NCBI GenBank assembly: GCA_025963635.1
Contig: JAOQAK010000080.1
Coordinates: 1 to 64,000, forward strand
Reading direction: 5' to 3'
DNA from: Ferruginibacter sp.
GTDB lineage: Bacteria; Bacteroidota; Bacteroidia; Chitinophagales; Chitinophagaceae
Length of the DNA: 64,000 nt
How positions within the stretch are numbered: position 1 is the first letter of the stretch; each line of letters opens with the position of its first letter. A program made the position numbers and the translations under genes. The notes below the pieces were generated by a model. It saw nothing but the letters and a program-made list of their open reading frames with translations. It did no database searches and was not told where the DNA came from. This document shows, piece by piece, positions 27,023 through 35,611 of the stretch.

Positions 27023-28537
27023 ATGTCAAATGCAACCATTAGTGCTCCTTTACCTGGTGCAACCGATACAAACACCCGGCCGGCAACAAAAGAAGTTCCG
27101 GCAAAGAAAAATTGGACCCCGCTGCAAAAAATTGCCTTCAGGATCGGTTTTATATACATGCTTTTGTTGTGCATACCAACCTACCCGGCTTTTTATCAAC
27201 ACTTGTTTAGCCTTGAATTTTCAAAGATTACCTACAATGATTTTCAAAGCATTGTAGCGTTCTGGCCACCCCAAATCATTTTGATAGAATCTGAAGAAGG
27301 CGTCTTCGGCCTCTTTAATTATATCAATCTTTTTTTGGTGTTGGTTGCTGCCGTAATTGCTGGAACAACCTGGACCTTACTAGATAAAAAATCTACCCAA
27401 TACAATAAATTATATTACTGGATAAGGGTTTTGGCCCGTTACCGCCTTGCCTATGGGATGATTGGCTGGGGCTTAAAAAAAGCATTCCCGATGCAGATGG
27501 TGTACCCAACGCAAGGTATGCTGAATACGCCTTTCATTGATTTTGCAGAAAAGAAATTGTACTGGTCGCATGTGGGCGTTTCTTTTCATTACACAGTTTT
27601 TTTAGGCTTTGCTGAAATCATACCAGGCTTGCTTCTGTTACACAGGAAAACGTCGGTGCTGGGCGCCGCATTGGCCGCAGTGGTTACTTTTAACATCTGT
27701 ATCGCCAATCACGCGTATGATGCGGGTGTAGCGGTGCCTGCGGCTTATTTTGCTATCATTGGTATTTTCATTGCCTGGTACGATTTGCCTAAAATATGGA
27801 AGCTGATTGGGAAAGAACAGGATATTATTCAGCCTTACCGGTACTATCCCACCCTCCCCGAAAAATGGCAACGATCTCTCAGAACGGGGTTAAAATTTAC
27901 TTTTAATTTCCTGTTCGTTCCGGTGGCTGCAGGCCTATGGGCATATGGATTTTTTAACGGCAATAATTATAATATACCGAGCACTCCCGGATTGGCACAA
28001 ACGAAGGGATATTATAATGTAACAGAATTCCGATTGAACAACAAATCCATTCCATATTCACCACAGGATTCCATACGATGGCAGGATGCCATTTTTGAAA
28101 ACTGGTCAACGGTAAGTTATAAAACCAATCGTGCTGCAATTGCCGACAGGATGATTGGTTATTCGCCGCTAAGGGTAAAAGGCGATAAAAAGAATGCGGC
28201 CCTGAACCAGGTAAATACCCAGGATGCAGACAAATTAAAGAAAGAAAAAAAGAATCGTGATTTAGGAGTTACCCGCTGGGAGGTAGGCGGCATGGCCGGC
28301 GATAGGAGGTATTTCTTTTACAAAGCAGATACCATCAATAATATCCTGTACCTCCAAAATAAAAACCGTAACCATAAGGAGGAGACGCAAACATTGCACT
28401 ACAGCCGTCCAACACAAAACAGGATCATTTTATCAGGCATCAATGAATTTAAAGATTCAATTTATGTGGTGCTGGATAAAGCAGAAAAAAAGTACCCGCT
28501 CGTAGAGGGAAGGCAAACAAATATTAAGGCGTTTTAA
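27023..28537 (+). CDS. DoxX-like membrane protein with soluble C-terminal domain (2)
   Basis: A 504-aa paralogue of the preceding protein. The ATG at 27023 is preferred because the upstream ATG at 26960 would overlap the previous gene and add residues absent from the paralogue. Matching blocks include YYWIRVLARYRLAYGMIGWG, GFAEIIPGLLLL, the helix series, and the tail GYYNVTEFRLNNKSI, RWQDAIFENWSTV. A charged insertion of about 30 residues (around 390-420, KKNAALNQVN, DKLKKEKKNRD) is specific to this copy. The two may form a heterodimer. This is probably the last gene of the operon. The transcript would run into the family B element downstream. Confidence 0.72.
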   Translation: MSNATISAPLPGATDTNTRPATKEVPAKKNWTPLQKIAFRIGFIYMLLLCIPTYPAFYQHLFSLEFSKITYNDFQSIVAFWPPQIILIESEEGVFGLFNYINLFLVLVAAVIAGTTWTLLDKKSTQYNKLYYWIRVLARYRLAYGMIGWGLKKAFPMQMVYPTQGMLNTPFIDFAEKKLYWSHVGVSFHYTVFLGFAEIIPGLLLLHRKTSVLGAALAAVVTFNICIANHAYDAGVAVPAAYFAIIGIFIAWYDLPKIWKLIGKEQDIIQPYRYYPTLPEKWQRSLRTGLKFTFNFLFVPVAAGLWAYGFFNGNNYNIPSTPGLAQTKGYYNVTEFRLNNKSIPYSPQDSIRWQDAIFENWSTVSYKTNRAAIADRMIGYSPLRVKGDKKNAALNQVNTQDADKLKKEKKNRDLGVTRWEVGGMAGDRRYFFYKADTINNILYLQNKNRNHKEETQTLHYSRPTQNRIILSGINEFKDSIYVVLDKAEKKYPLVEGRQTNIKAF

Positions 28538-28619
28538 AATAGAAACGTAAATCCATTGACCGCATGGCAGATGATCTGTCACCCGGCAAGATCATATAAC
28601 CAATGACAGTATTTTGGTC

Positions 28620-28775
28620 GATGAGCCATTGTTCGATTTCTAACAGTAACTGCATAAGCCACCTCTTTTGGTTCGGTCCCGATGAAATCGGGATTCGAAA
28701 AATGCGCAGCATATTTTTCGAAAGAAGCAAAAGCAGTGGCGTTGCAGTTACGCAGCCCGCCGGCTGGGGAGGCAA
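28620..28775. repeat. structured element, family B, copy 2 (pseudoknotted)
   Basis: The helices correspond to those of 20163-20320 with compensated changes: P1 GTAACTGC (28646-28653) with GCAGTTAC (28744-28751); P2 CCTC (28662-28665) with GAGG (28769-28772), crossing P1; P3 CCCGAT-GAA-ATCGGG (28678-28692); and P4 TTCGAAAAAT (28694-28703) with ATTTTTCGAA (28713-28722). Loop and tail sequences are nearly identical to copy 1. It fills the 332-bp gap between the DoxX-like gene and the next gene. Confidence 0.82.
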
Positions 28776-28869
28776 AAAGTGGAAGAAAAAAAAGATAGAA
28801 ATATAGAAGGGCTTCGGCACAGAACGCACGTACTCTAGGAATCATTTAACTACAATATATCATACATCA

Positions 28870-29787
28870 ATGTATAAAATCATAATCGCAGGTGGCACGG
28901 GCTTTCTAGGCCAGTCCATCATCCAACATTTCCAAAAAAGAAAAGATACACAAATTTTTGTGCTCACAAGAAGCAAAACAAAAACCAATAGAGAAATAAA
29001 TTATGTCAACTGGGATGCAAAAACTTTGGCCGGATGGGTAAACATTTTGGAAGGTAGTACCGCGATAATCAACCTTGTTGGTAAGTCGGTAAATTGCCGT
29101 TACACCAACCGCAATAAAAAAGAAATTATTGAATCAAGGATCAATGCAACCCTGGCGATCGGCAAAGCAATCAACAGCCTTTCAAATCCACCGAAGGTGT
29201 GGATCAATGCCGGCTCCGCTGCCATATTCGGCGATGGGCTGGATGAAATAAAAGATGAATACTCTTTTCCCGGAACGGGCTTTTCAGCAGAGGTTTGTAA
29301 GCAATGGGAACAGGCTTTCAATGGGATAGCAACACCATTTACCAGGAAAGTATTTTTAAGGATGGGATTGGTTTTTCAAAAAAATACCGGCTTATTGTTA
29401 CCTTTTGTTAAATTGGCAAAAGCAGGACTGGGAGGAAAGATCGGATCTGGGAATCAATATATTTCATGGATTCACGAGCACGACTTTTTGAATCTTATCA
29501 ATGTGGCGGTATTTGATGAAGGGTTTAAGGGAATAATTCATGGCACAAGTCCATACCCGGTAACGAACGGACATTTTATGAAAGCGCTGCGTAACACAAT
29601 TAAAAGATATATTGGCTTACCTAACCCTGCATTGCTGGTAAAGATTGGCGCATTTTTTATAAAAACAGAAGCAGAACTGGTTTTAACAGGAAGGAGGGTT
29701 GTATCAGCGGATTTGGAAAGAAAAAATTTTACATTTCAATATCCCCGTATCGAGGGTGCACTCCTGAATTTATTAGTTAACCCGTAA
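28870..29787 (+). CDS. TIGR01777-family NAD-dependent epimerase-like protein
   Basis: A 305-aa extended short-chain dehydrogenase/epimerase relative. The nucleotide-binding GGTGFLGQSI opens the protein, INLVGKSVNCRYTNRNKKEI and SAAIFGD follow, and the C-terminal part (ALLVKIGAFFIKTEAELVLTGRRV) is the DUF1731 tail of the TIGR01777 (YfcH-like) family. The substrate is unknown. It is cytosolic with no signal peptide. It is 25 bp upstream of a CrtI-like oxidoreductase, so the two are likely co-transcribed. Confidence 0.85.
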   Translation: MYKIIIAGGTGFLGQSIIQHFQKRKDTQIFVLTRSKTKTNREINYVNWDAKTLAGWVNILEGSTAIINLVGKSVNCRYTNRNKKEIIESRINATLAIGKAINSLSNPPKVWINAGSAAIFGDGLDEIKDEYSFPGTGFSAEVCKQWEQAFNGIATPFTRKVFLRMGLVFQKNTGLLLPFVKLAKAGLGGKIGSGNQYISWIHEHDFLNLINVAVFDEGFKGIIHGTSPYPVTNGHFMKALRNTIKRYIGLPNPALLVKIGAFFIKTEAELVLTGRRVVSADLERKNFTFQYPRIEGALLNLLVNP

Positions 29788-29812
29788 AATAAAAAGCGAA
29801 AATATAAGAGGC

Positions 29813-31261
29813 ATGCAAAAAAAAGAGTTTGATGTGGTGGTAATTGGTTCCGGTCCTAACGGTTTGGCAGCGGCAATTACTTTGCAGCAACAGGGTTTAT
29901 CCGTATTAATTATTGAAGGGAAAGATACCATCGGAGGTGGCTTGCGTTCGGCTGAATTGACTTTGCCCGGTTTCACGCATGATATCTGTTCCGCTATTCA
30001 TCCTTTGGCAGCAGGTTCACCCTTTTTCAAAACACTTCCATTGCAGCAATTTGGGCTTGAGTACATACAGCCTGCACATGCGGCGGCGCATCCCCTGGAT
30101 GGAGGTACAGCTGCACTCTTAACCGGTTCGCTACAACAAACAGCGGCTTTATTAGGCACTGATGAACGGGCCTACCAAAAGCTAATCAGCCCGATTGTGA
30201 AGGATTGGCCCGTACTGGTGAATGAATTGCTGGCACCGCTGCATTTCCCCAAACACCCGCTCAATTTTGCAGCCTTTGGATTAAAAGGAATTACGTCCGC
30301 TTCGCATCTTTCGAAAACATTTGCCACAAAAGAAGCAAGGGCTTTATTTGGAGGAATGGCCGCACATTCCATTCAGCCATTGTCTAACCTGGCTACTTCG
30401 GCGATTGCGCTGGTTTTAATGACAGCGGCGCATACCGGCGGATGGCCAATACCGAAAGGCGGCTCACAGCAAATAGCCAATGCGTTGGCAGCTTATTTTA
30501 TTTCAATCGGCGGGAAAATAGAAACCGGTTTGTATGTAAGTGCTTTAAAAACCCTCCCTTCTTCTCATGCTGTTTTGTTTGACATCACCCCAAAGCAATT
30601 ACTGGCAATTGCCGGTCACCGGTTTTCTACCCTTTATAAATGGCAGCTTGAGAAATACCGTTACGGAATGGGGGTGTTTAAGATCGACTTTGCGCTGGAT
30701 GGCCCCATACCCTTTACAGCAAAAGAATGCCACAAGGCAGGCACCATACATCTTGGTAATACGATCGAAGAAATAACGCTTTCAGAGCAACAATCCCATG
30801 ATGGAAAACATCCTGAGAAGCCATTTGTACTGCTTGCCCAGCAAAGCTTGTTTGATCCATCAAGAGCACCCGAAGGTAAACATACCGCATGGGCTTATTG
30901 CCATGTGCCCAACGGTTCTACGGTTGACAGAACCAATGCGATCGAGCAACAAATAGAACGTTTTGCACCTGGCTTCAGGGAGCGCATTTTAGCCAAACAT
31001 GTGATGAATACGGCGCAACTGGAAGCCTATAATCCAAACTATATCGGTGGAGATATCAACGGCGGTATCATCGACATCGGGCAATTGTTTACAAGACCCG
31101 CTTTACGGTATTCACCCTATCGCACGTCTGCACGGGGTCTGTATATTTGTTCTTCTTCCACTCCGCCCGGAGGTGGCGTGCATGGCATGTGCGGTTATCA
31201 TGCGGCACAACGTGTTTTAAAAGATATTTTTCCAAAACAGCATTTAAACAATTCAAAATAA
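29813..31261 (+). CDS. PYROXD2/CrtI-like FAD oxidoreductase
   Basis: A 482-aa flavoprotein. The N-terminal FAD motif is VVVIGSGPNGLAAAI with IIEGKDTIGGGLRS; the C-terminal FAD-binding element is GLYICSSSTPPGGGVHGMCGY. The HDICSAIHPLAAGSP segment matches PYROXD2-like proteins rather than classical carotenoid desaturases. The reaction is probably oxidation or saturation of a C-C bond; the substrate is unknown. It is a second, distant member of the fold found at 12071-13582. The next gene starts 3 bp after its stop. Confidence 0.82.
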   Translation: MQKKEFDVVVIGSGPNGLAAAITLQQQGLSVLIIEGKDTIGGGLRSAELTLPGFTHDICSAIHPLAAGSPFFKTLPLQQFGLEYIQPAHAAAHPLDGGTAALLTGSLQQTAALLGTDERAYQKLISPIVKDWPVLVNELLAPLHFPKHPLNFAAFGLKGITSASHLSKTFATKEARALFGGMAAHSIQPLSNLATSAIALVLMTAAHTGGWPIPKGGSQQIANALAAYFISIGGKIETGLYVSALKTLPSSHAVLFDITPKQLLAIAGHRFSTLYKWQLEKYRYGMGVFKIDFALDGPIPFTAKECHKAGTIHLGNTIEEITLSEQQSHDGKHPEKPFVLLAQQSLFDPSRAPEGKHTAWAYCHVPNGSTVDRTNAIEQQIERFAPGFRERILAKHVMNTAQLEAYNPNYIGGDINGGIIDIGQLFTRPALRYSPYRTSARGLYICSSSTPPGGGVHGMCGYHAAQRVLKDIFPKQHLNNSK

Positions 31262-31264
31262 AAG

Positions 31265-32524
31265 ATGAGCATCAACAAAAAATATACCCCACTTCACGAG
31301 GACTGGGCGGTGGTAATACTGGGAATGGCTATTATTGTGATCACCCTTGCAGGCCTTATACTGCCTGCGCCTGTTTTTAACTGGGCCAGTTCAAGCGAAT
31401 TGTTTTCCAAAGTATTAAGCACTAAAAATATCCTGCTCATATTATTGCAGGGGTTGTTTGTATTTGTTGTGGCCGGGTTGGGTACCATTATTACGGGTAA
31501 GGAGATTAAAAGTTTTTTCCTGGGTTTCCCGGTGCTGTATTTTTTAACCATCCTGGCATTAATTATCGCAGGCAGCGGGTTGATAAGGAGTTTGAACCTC
31601 GAAGCCGTGATCATCAGTCTCTCCATCGGCCTGATCATCCGCAATTTTTTTAAAGTACCGGCATGGCTGCAAGCTTCCCTGTCGACCGAGTTGTATGTGA
31701 AGGTGGGATTGGTACTGTTAGGCACCAGTGTAATCTTTGGGGATATTTTAAAGGCAGGAACATTGGGATTGATCCAGGCAATTATCGTGGTTGTTTCTGT
31801 TTGGTATTTCGCTTTTTGGGTAAGTAAAAAACTAAAGGTAGATAGTGAACTGACGATGATGCTATCCAGCGCCGTATCCATTTGCGGTGTATCGGCGGCC
31901 ATTGCAACATCGGGTGCAATCAAGGGCGATCCGAAAAAATTATCCTATGTTATTTCGCTGGTGTTGATCACCGCTATTCCAATGATGATAGGGATGCCAT
32001 ATATTGCGCATTGGCTCGGACTTTCACAGGAAGTAACCGGTGCATGGCTCGGCGGAACAATTGATACAACAGGCGCCGTAGTTGCTTCGGGAACATTGGT
32101 GGGAGAGACTGCATTAAAGATCAGCACCATCGTTAAATTTTCACAGAATGTTTTGTTAGGCATCGCTGCATTTGCTATCTCGATCTATTGGTCATATACC
32201 AAACACCCCGGTGTGGATGGGGCACCCGTGAAACCAACCCTGGGTGTAATTTGGGAGCGTTTCCCGAAATTTGTGCTGGGCTTTATTGCTGCCTCACTCT
32301 TGTTTTCGTTTATTATCCAGCCATCATTAATTACTGAAGTAAAAGGCTCACTGAAAAATTTGCAGGGGCTGTGGTTTACTTTGGCATTTACCAGCATCGG
32401 GCTGGAGACAAAGTTCAGCGACCTCTTTAAACACGAGAACCGTAAGCCATTGTACGCTTTCCTCATCGCACAAGCTTTCAATATCATCATTACACTGATT
32501 ATTGCTTATTTTTTGTTCAGGTAA
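31265..32524 (+). CDS. YeiH-family putative sulfate exporter
   Basis: A 419-aa integral membrane protein with about ten to eleven helices, of the YeiH/UPF0324 family (Cons_hypoth698). Family signatures include LVKVGLVLLGTSVIFGDIL-like and SICGVSAAIATSGAI. The family is annotated as putative sulfate exporter and in enterobacteria lies near sulfur regulators, but transport has rarely been shown. Its place within a region of sulfur-related genes is consistent with movement of sulfate or an organosulfonate. It ends 19 bp inside the converging gene on the other strand. Confidence 0.8.
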   Translation: MSINKKYTPLHEDWAVVILGMAIIVITLAGLILPAPVFNWASSSELFSKVLSTKNILLILLQGLFVFVVAGLGTIITGKEIKSFFLGFPVLYFLTILALIIAGSGLIRSLNLEAVIISLSIGLIIRNFFKVPAWLQASLSTELYVKVGLVLLGTSVIFGDILKAGTLGLIQAIIVVVSVWYFAFWVSKKLKVDSELTMMLSSAVSICGVSAAIATSGAIKGDPKKLSYVISLVLITAIPMMIGMPYIAHWLGLSQEVTGAWLGGTIDTTGAVVASGTLVGETALKISTIVKFSQNVLLGIAAFAISIYWSYTKHPGVDGAPVKPTLGVIWERFPKFVLGFIAASLLFSFIIQPSLITEVKGSLKNLQGLWFTLAFTSIGLETKFSDLFKHENRKPLYAFLIAQAFNIIITLIIAYFLFR

Positions 32525-32928
32525 TTGTGTGAATTGCATACGAAAGAAGTAAGCAATCTTTCTTCCCGGAGGGCTGCAAATACATGTTCCTGTCCGGGAT
32601 CATTTTTTAAAAGTGCATTGCCAACATTTCTTTTTAAAACAACATCATATTGTTTTTTGCCGGAGATGATCACTTCCTGTGTATCAAAGTCTTTCAGTTC
32701 AAAAACCAATACGCCGCTTCCTTCCGGTACTTCAATACTATACCTGCCATCCGCCTGGGTTCGGGAGTAAATGTTGGTGCCTTTTACAAGAATGCTTACG
32801 CCTTTTAATGCGAGCGATTCTTCAAAAGAAGTGACTTTGCCACTGATAGTGAAAACTTTTGACTGAGCCTGTGTACTATTAACAAATAATAGCAGCATTC
32901 CTAGTATCAATGTAAAATTTCTTTTCAT
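32506..32928 (-). CDS. small secreted protein with a single CarboxypepD_reg-like domain
   Basis: A 140-aa protein from the ATG at 32928, which gives a clean signal peptide (MKRNFTLILGMLLLFVNST, then QAQ); an upstream extension lacks one. Residues about 28-105 are a CarboxypepD_reg-like beta-sandwich (FTISGKVTSFEESLALKGVS, GRYSIEVPEGSGVLVFEL), the domain that normally opens SusC proteins. Here it stands alone with a short basic tail and no plug. It may be an envelope accessory or the remnant of a longer protein. It converges on the YeiH gene and overlaps it by 19 bp. Confidence 0.75.
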   Translation of the reverse strand: MKRNFTLILGMLLLFVNSTQAQSKVFTISGKVTSFEESLALKGVSILVKGTNIYSRTQADGRYSIEVPEGSGVLVFELKDFDTQEVIISGKKQYDVVLKRNVGNALLKNDPGQEHVFAALREERLLTSFVCNSHNYLNKK

Positions 32929-33044
32929 GGTTGAATATTTAGGTGATAAAAAGTTGGTCGCATTGGAGTAAAAGAACTTACAAAGCAAAAAAGCAGGGAA
33001 GCATTTCGAATACGATGGCTTAAGAAACCACCTTTAAAAATGAT

Positions 33045-33922
33045 TCAAAGCGGGATTTTTTCAACCATTACATCCCAGTGAGCAATCAACAGTTCGAACC
33101 GGTGCTGTTCATCTTTTTTTAATTTTTCTGTATCAGGATAAATTGCTTTTTTATAAGGCTCAGTAAGATTGGCGTCAAATGCCTTTTCGCTATTTTTAAA
33201 AACGATAATTACTTTAAAATCCCACCGGCTGTCTTCACCGCTGTGCAACATTGGTTTTTCTGCAGATACAGAGATAATATCGCCTTTTTTTCAATTGCCT
33301 TTTTTAATAAAGGATAATGATTCGCTTTCCATAGCGTAATAAACTCATCTGCAAATCCCCACCGCGTTTTGTAATAATTTTCAATGGTAAAATTGCTTTC
33401 ACTTTTGGTGGGCTGTGCCATGGCCTGCTGAAGAAATAAACTGCCGGCAACGATAAGGATCGCAGTAAATGCACTGCCCTTTTTCTTCAAAAATTTTGTA
33501 TAAAAACTATAAACATGGCAACCTGCGCAGAATCCAAATGCAGCTTCCAGCAATGCAAAAACAGCCAAAACTACCGCCAGGATCAATGAGGCATTGATGA
33601 AATTAAAAAGATGGTTCACCACAATCGCAATTGAAAAGATCAAACCAATTTTGGCCGCAAACCTTTTGGGCGCCTGGTCAACGGGTTTTAGTCCAATAGA
33701 AAACAACCGAATCAGTCTTTCACTAAGTTTATTCAGCACGCTAAAACTTCCAAGGTTAAAGCCACGGGCGAGAAAGTCGACCACCAGGAAAACTGGTATT
33801 ATCCAAAATTGGGTAAGCAGGTAGGTGATGATTAATATGAAGATGCCGGCCGCCGTAAGCCTTGCTTTTCGCTCATTGATCAGTACGAAATCGACCGGGC
33901 ATTCAATGGTTCTGTTTAACAT
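33045..33922 (-). pseudogene. DUF4395 membrane protein with frameshift at A7 tract
   Basis: The gene reads from 33922 as a DUF4395 protein (CPVDFVLINERKARLTAAG, GFCAGCHVYSFY) with four helices, then a mature-looking C-terminal domain. At 33285-33291 seven A (coding strand) put the frame into a short nonsense tail ending at 33209. Adding one A restores KKGDIISVSAEKPMLHSGED and continues to the stop at 33045. The second frame is clearly coding (SRWDFKVIIVFKN, HRFELLIAHWDVMVEK). Either the gene is frameshifted, the assembly lost one A, or slippage on A7 makes both forms. It lies 17 bp behind a thioredoxin-like gene and is probably linked to thiol redox. Confidence 0.75.
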
Positions 33923-33938
33923 GATGGGTGTTTTGATA

Positions 33939-35156
33939 TTAATTTTCCTTCAACAATTTCTCAATGGTATCTTCAAATTCCTGTTGATAGGTGATATAAT
34001 GAGCGCCCGTTGCGGGTCCGTTGAAGCCAGTATCCAGCTTACGGATCTTGCCTTTTTTATCAATAATGATGGACGAAGGAAAAAATTTAATGTCTGTTAC
34101 CTGCGGCAGCGTTTTTTGTGTTCTAAGAGAATCCAACACAGACACTTCTGTATTCAAAATCGGGTATTGTACATTAAAACGCTGCTGAAACTTTTTGAGG
34201 CTGTTCACCGACCGGTCCCAATTCGTTGTGTATTCATAGGCAAGGGCTACTACTTCCACGCCGCGTTGCTTGTTTTTGTTATAATAGTTACTGAGAAACG
34301 CTGTCTCATCCATGCAATTGGGGCACCAGCTGCCCATCAATTGAACAATGGTCACTTTATTTTTGAAGCGGTCACTGTTGATGGCAACCTTGTGGCCGTT
34401 TAGATCTTTGAATGAAAAGTCGAGGCTTTCTTCGCCTGGTTTCACAAACATTTCAACGGATGCGGTAGGTACCGTTGCCTTGCTGTTTTTAACAGCGGTC
34501 CATTGCTCTTTGCCTGTAGCTCCGGAATAGAACATTCCGCTGGTAATGGCTGCATTGCTTTTAATGGCTGCTTTAAATAAAAACGCATGGCCGCCGTCAA
34601 ATGCTGAAAGCAGGAGCGTATCTTTTGTAACGATGCCTTCCAGGTAACGGTAATCGCCGGAGGCATTTAAAAAAGTTCCTGTAAGTAAATTGCCTTGCTG
34701 GTTAAATTCTGCAACGGAATGTTCGGGAGATGCGATATCGCCAAAACTAACCGCCCATCTCCCGGTAATATTTTTTTCAGCGTTGGAAAAAGACGCAAAG
34801 CGGTTGCTGCCGGGTACTGCGCTGAATGGCAAAATCTGTGTTTTTACAGCACCTCTTTTTATCCAAACGCCTGTTATCTTTTCCTTGTTGAGTACAAACC
34901 GGAATTGTGATTCAAACACCGGCATCTGTACCACGAAAGAATCGCCCAGCGCAGTGATATCGCTCACCCCGATCCTTTCACTGGCATTTTTTATAAACCA
35001 AACGGGCTTGCCTTTTTCCGTATTCCAGTCGAATGTGAAATTGATATTGTTCCCGTCCTGCCGGTGAAGCTGCGCACTCCAGTTGCCTTCCTGTGCAGTG
35101 GCAGTACTGACAAGAAATACTGAAATCAATAAACTAAATAGCCGCATATTGCTCAT
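33939..35156 (-). CDS. secreted TlpA-like thiol-disulfide protein
   Basis: A 405-aa protein from the ATG at 35156; the signal peptide MRLFSLLISVFLVSTATAQ starts three codons later at 35147, which is the alternative start. The N-terminal 260 residues form a lipocalin-like/DUF-type beta region (WSAQLHRQDGNNINFTFDW). Residues about 265-400 form a thioredoxin fold of the TlpA/ResA kind with active site SWCPNC and a cis-Pro region FFPSSIIIDKKGKI. It should act in the periplasm on disulfides. A DUF4395 gene follows. The shared operator lies 232 bp upstream. Confidence 0.82.
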   Translation of the reverse strand: MSNMRLFSLLISVFLVSTATAQEGNWSAQLHRQDGNNINFTFDWNTEKGKPVWFIKNASERIGVSDITALGDSFVVQMPVFESQFRFVLNKEKITGVWIKRGAVKTQILPFSAVPGSNRFASFSNAEKNITGRWAVSFGDIASPEHSVAEFNQQGNLLTGTFLNASGDYRYLEGIVTKDTLLLSAFDGGHAFLFKAAIKSNAAITSGMFYSGATGKEQWTAVKNSKATVPTASVEMFVKPGEESLDFSFKDLNGHKVAINSDRFKNKVTIVQLMGSWCPNCMDETAFLSNYYNKNKQRGVEVVALAYEYTTNWDRSVNSLKKFQQRFNVQYPILNTEVSVLDSLRTQKTLPQVTDIKFFPSSIIIDKKGKIRKLDTGFNGPATGAHYITYQQEFEDTIEKLLKEN

Positions 35157-35180
35157 TTTTTTAATTTTCGGATTCCTTAT

Positions 35181-35329
35181 AAGCTGTTTAAAAATAGTTT
35201 CGAGATTTGCCATGGAGATTTTTAAAGCCACTAATTATACGAATTGGCACGAATAAAATCAAATTAAACTGAAAATCCTCGCGGATATTCGTGCATTCGT
35301 TGCATTAATAAAAAAAATTAAACAGCTTT
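35181..35329. repeat. inverted-end element between promoter and gene
   Basis: AAGCTGTTTAA (35181-35191) and TTAAACAGCTT (35319-35329) are perfect inverted copies. They enclose a CACGAAT-type repeat (CTAATTATACGAATT, GGCACGAAT) at 35226-35254. The element lies in the leader of the thioredoxin-like gene, downstream of its presumed operator. The left end overlaps in-frame codons upstream of the chosen start. Confidence 0.55.
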
Positions 35330-35387
35330 AATAAGTATCCAATCCTGGTAATCTTAAGTTTCATAGCCAGCATGGGTTTTAAGAATA

Positions 35388-35406
35388 GTCCACTAAACTG
35401 GTAGAC
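35388..35406 (-). promoter_or_regulatory. shared palindromic operator, copy 2 (thioredoxin-like gene)
   Basis: On the coding strand it reads GTCTACCAGTTTAGTGGAC, preceded by TTT, so that TTTG is formed as in copies 1 and 3. Arms GTCTAC/GTGGAC pair with one G-T. It lies 232 bp upstream of the thioredoxin-like start. Confidence 0.65.
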
Positions 35407-35530
35407 AAAAATAGCTCATTGTTTGTTTATCGGGCTGAATATTTCGTCACCGCTTTGTAATATATCGTTAAACTATTCTGTTTTCTAAAATATGCCAGAT
35501 CATGTAATAAAAAATCTCGCCGGTATAAAA

Positions 35531-35563
35531 AAACCTCACAGGTTTATAAAACCTGTGAGGTTT
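35531..35563. repeat. AACCTCACAGG palindrome, copy 2
   Basis: Perfect 15-bp arms AAACCTCACAGGTTT and AAACCTGTGAGGTTT flank ATA. It lies 49 bp beyond the metX stop on the metX coding strand, where it could act as a terminator. The same element occurs at 427-459. Confidence 0.85.
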
Positions 35564-35611
35564 GGCGTGGCTTATTGAGCCGCCCCTTATCAAACTGGTT
35601 GGCTAACTAGT

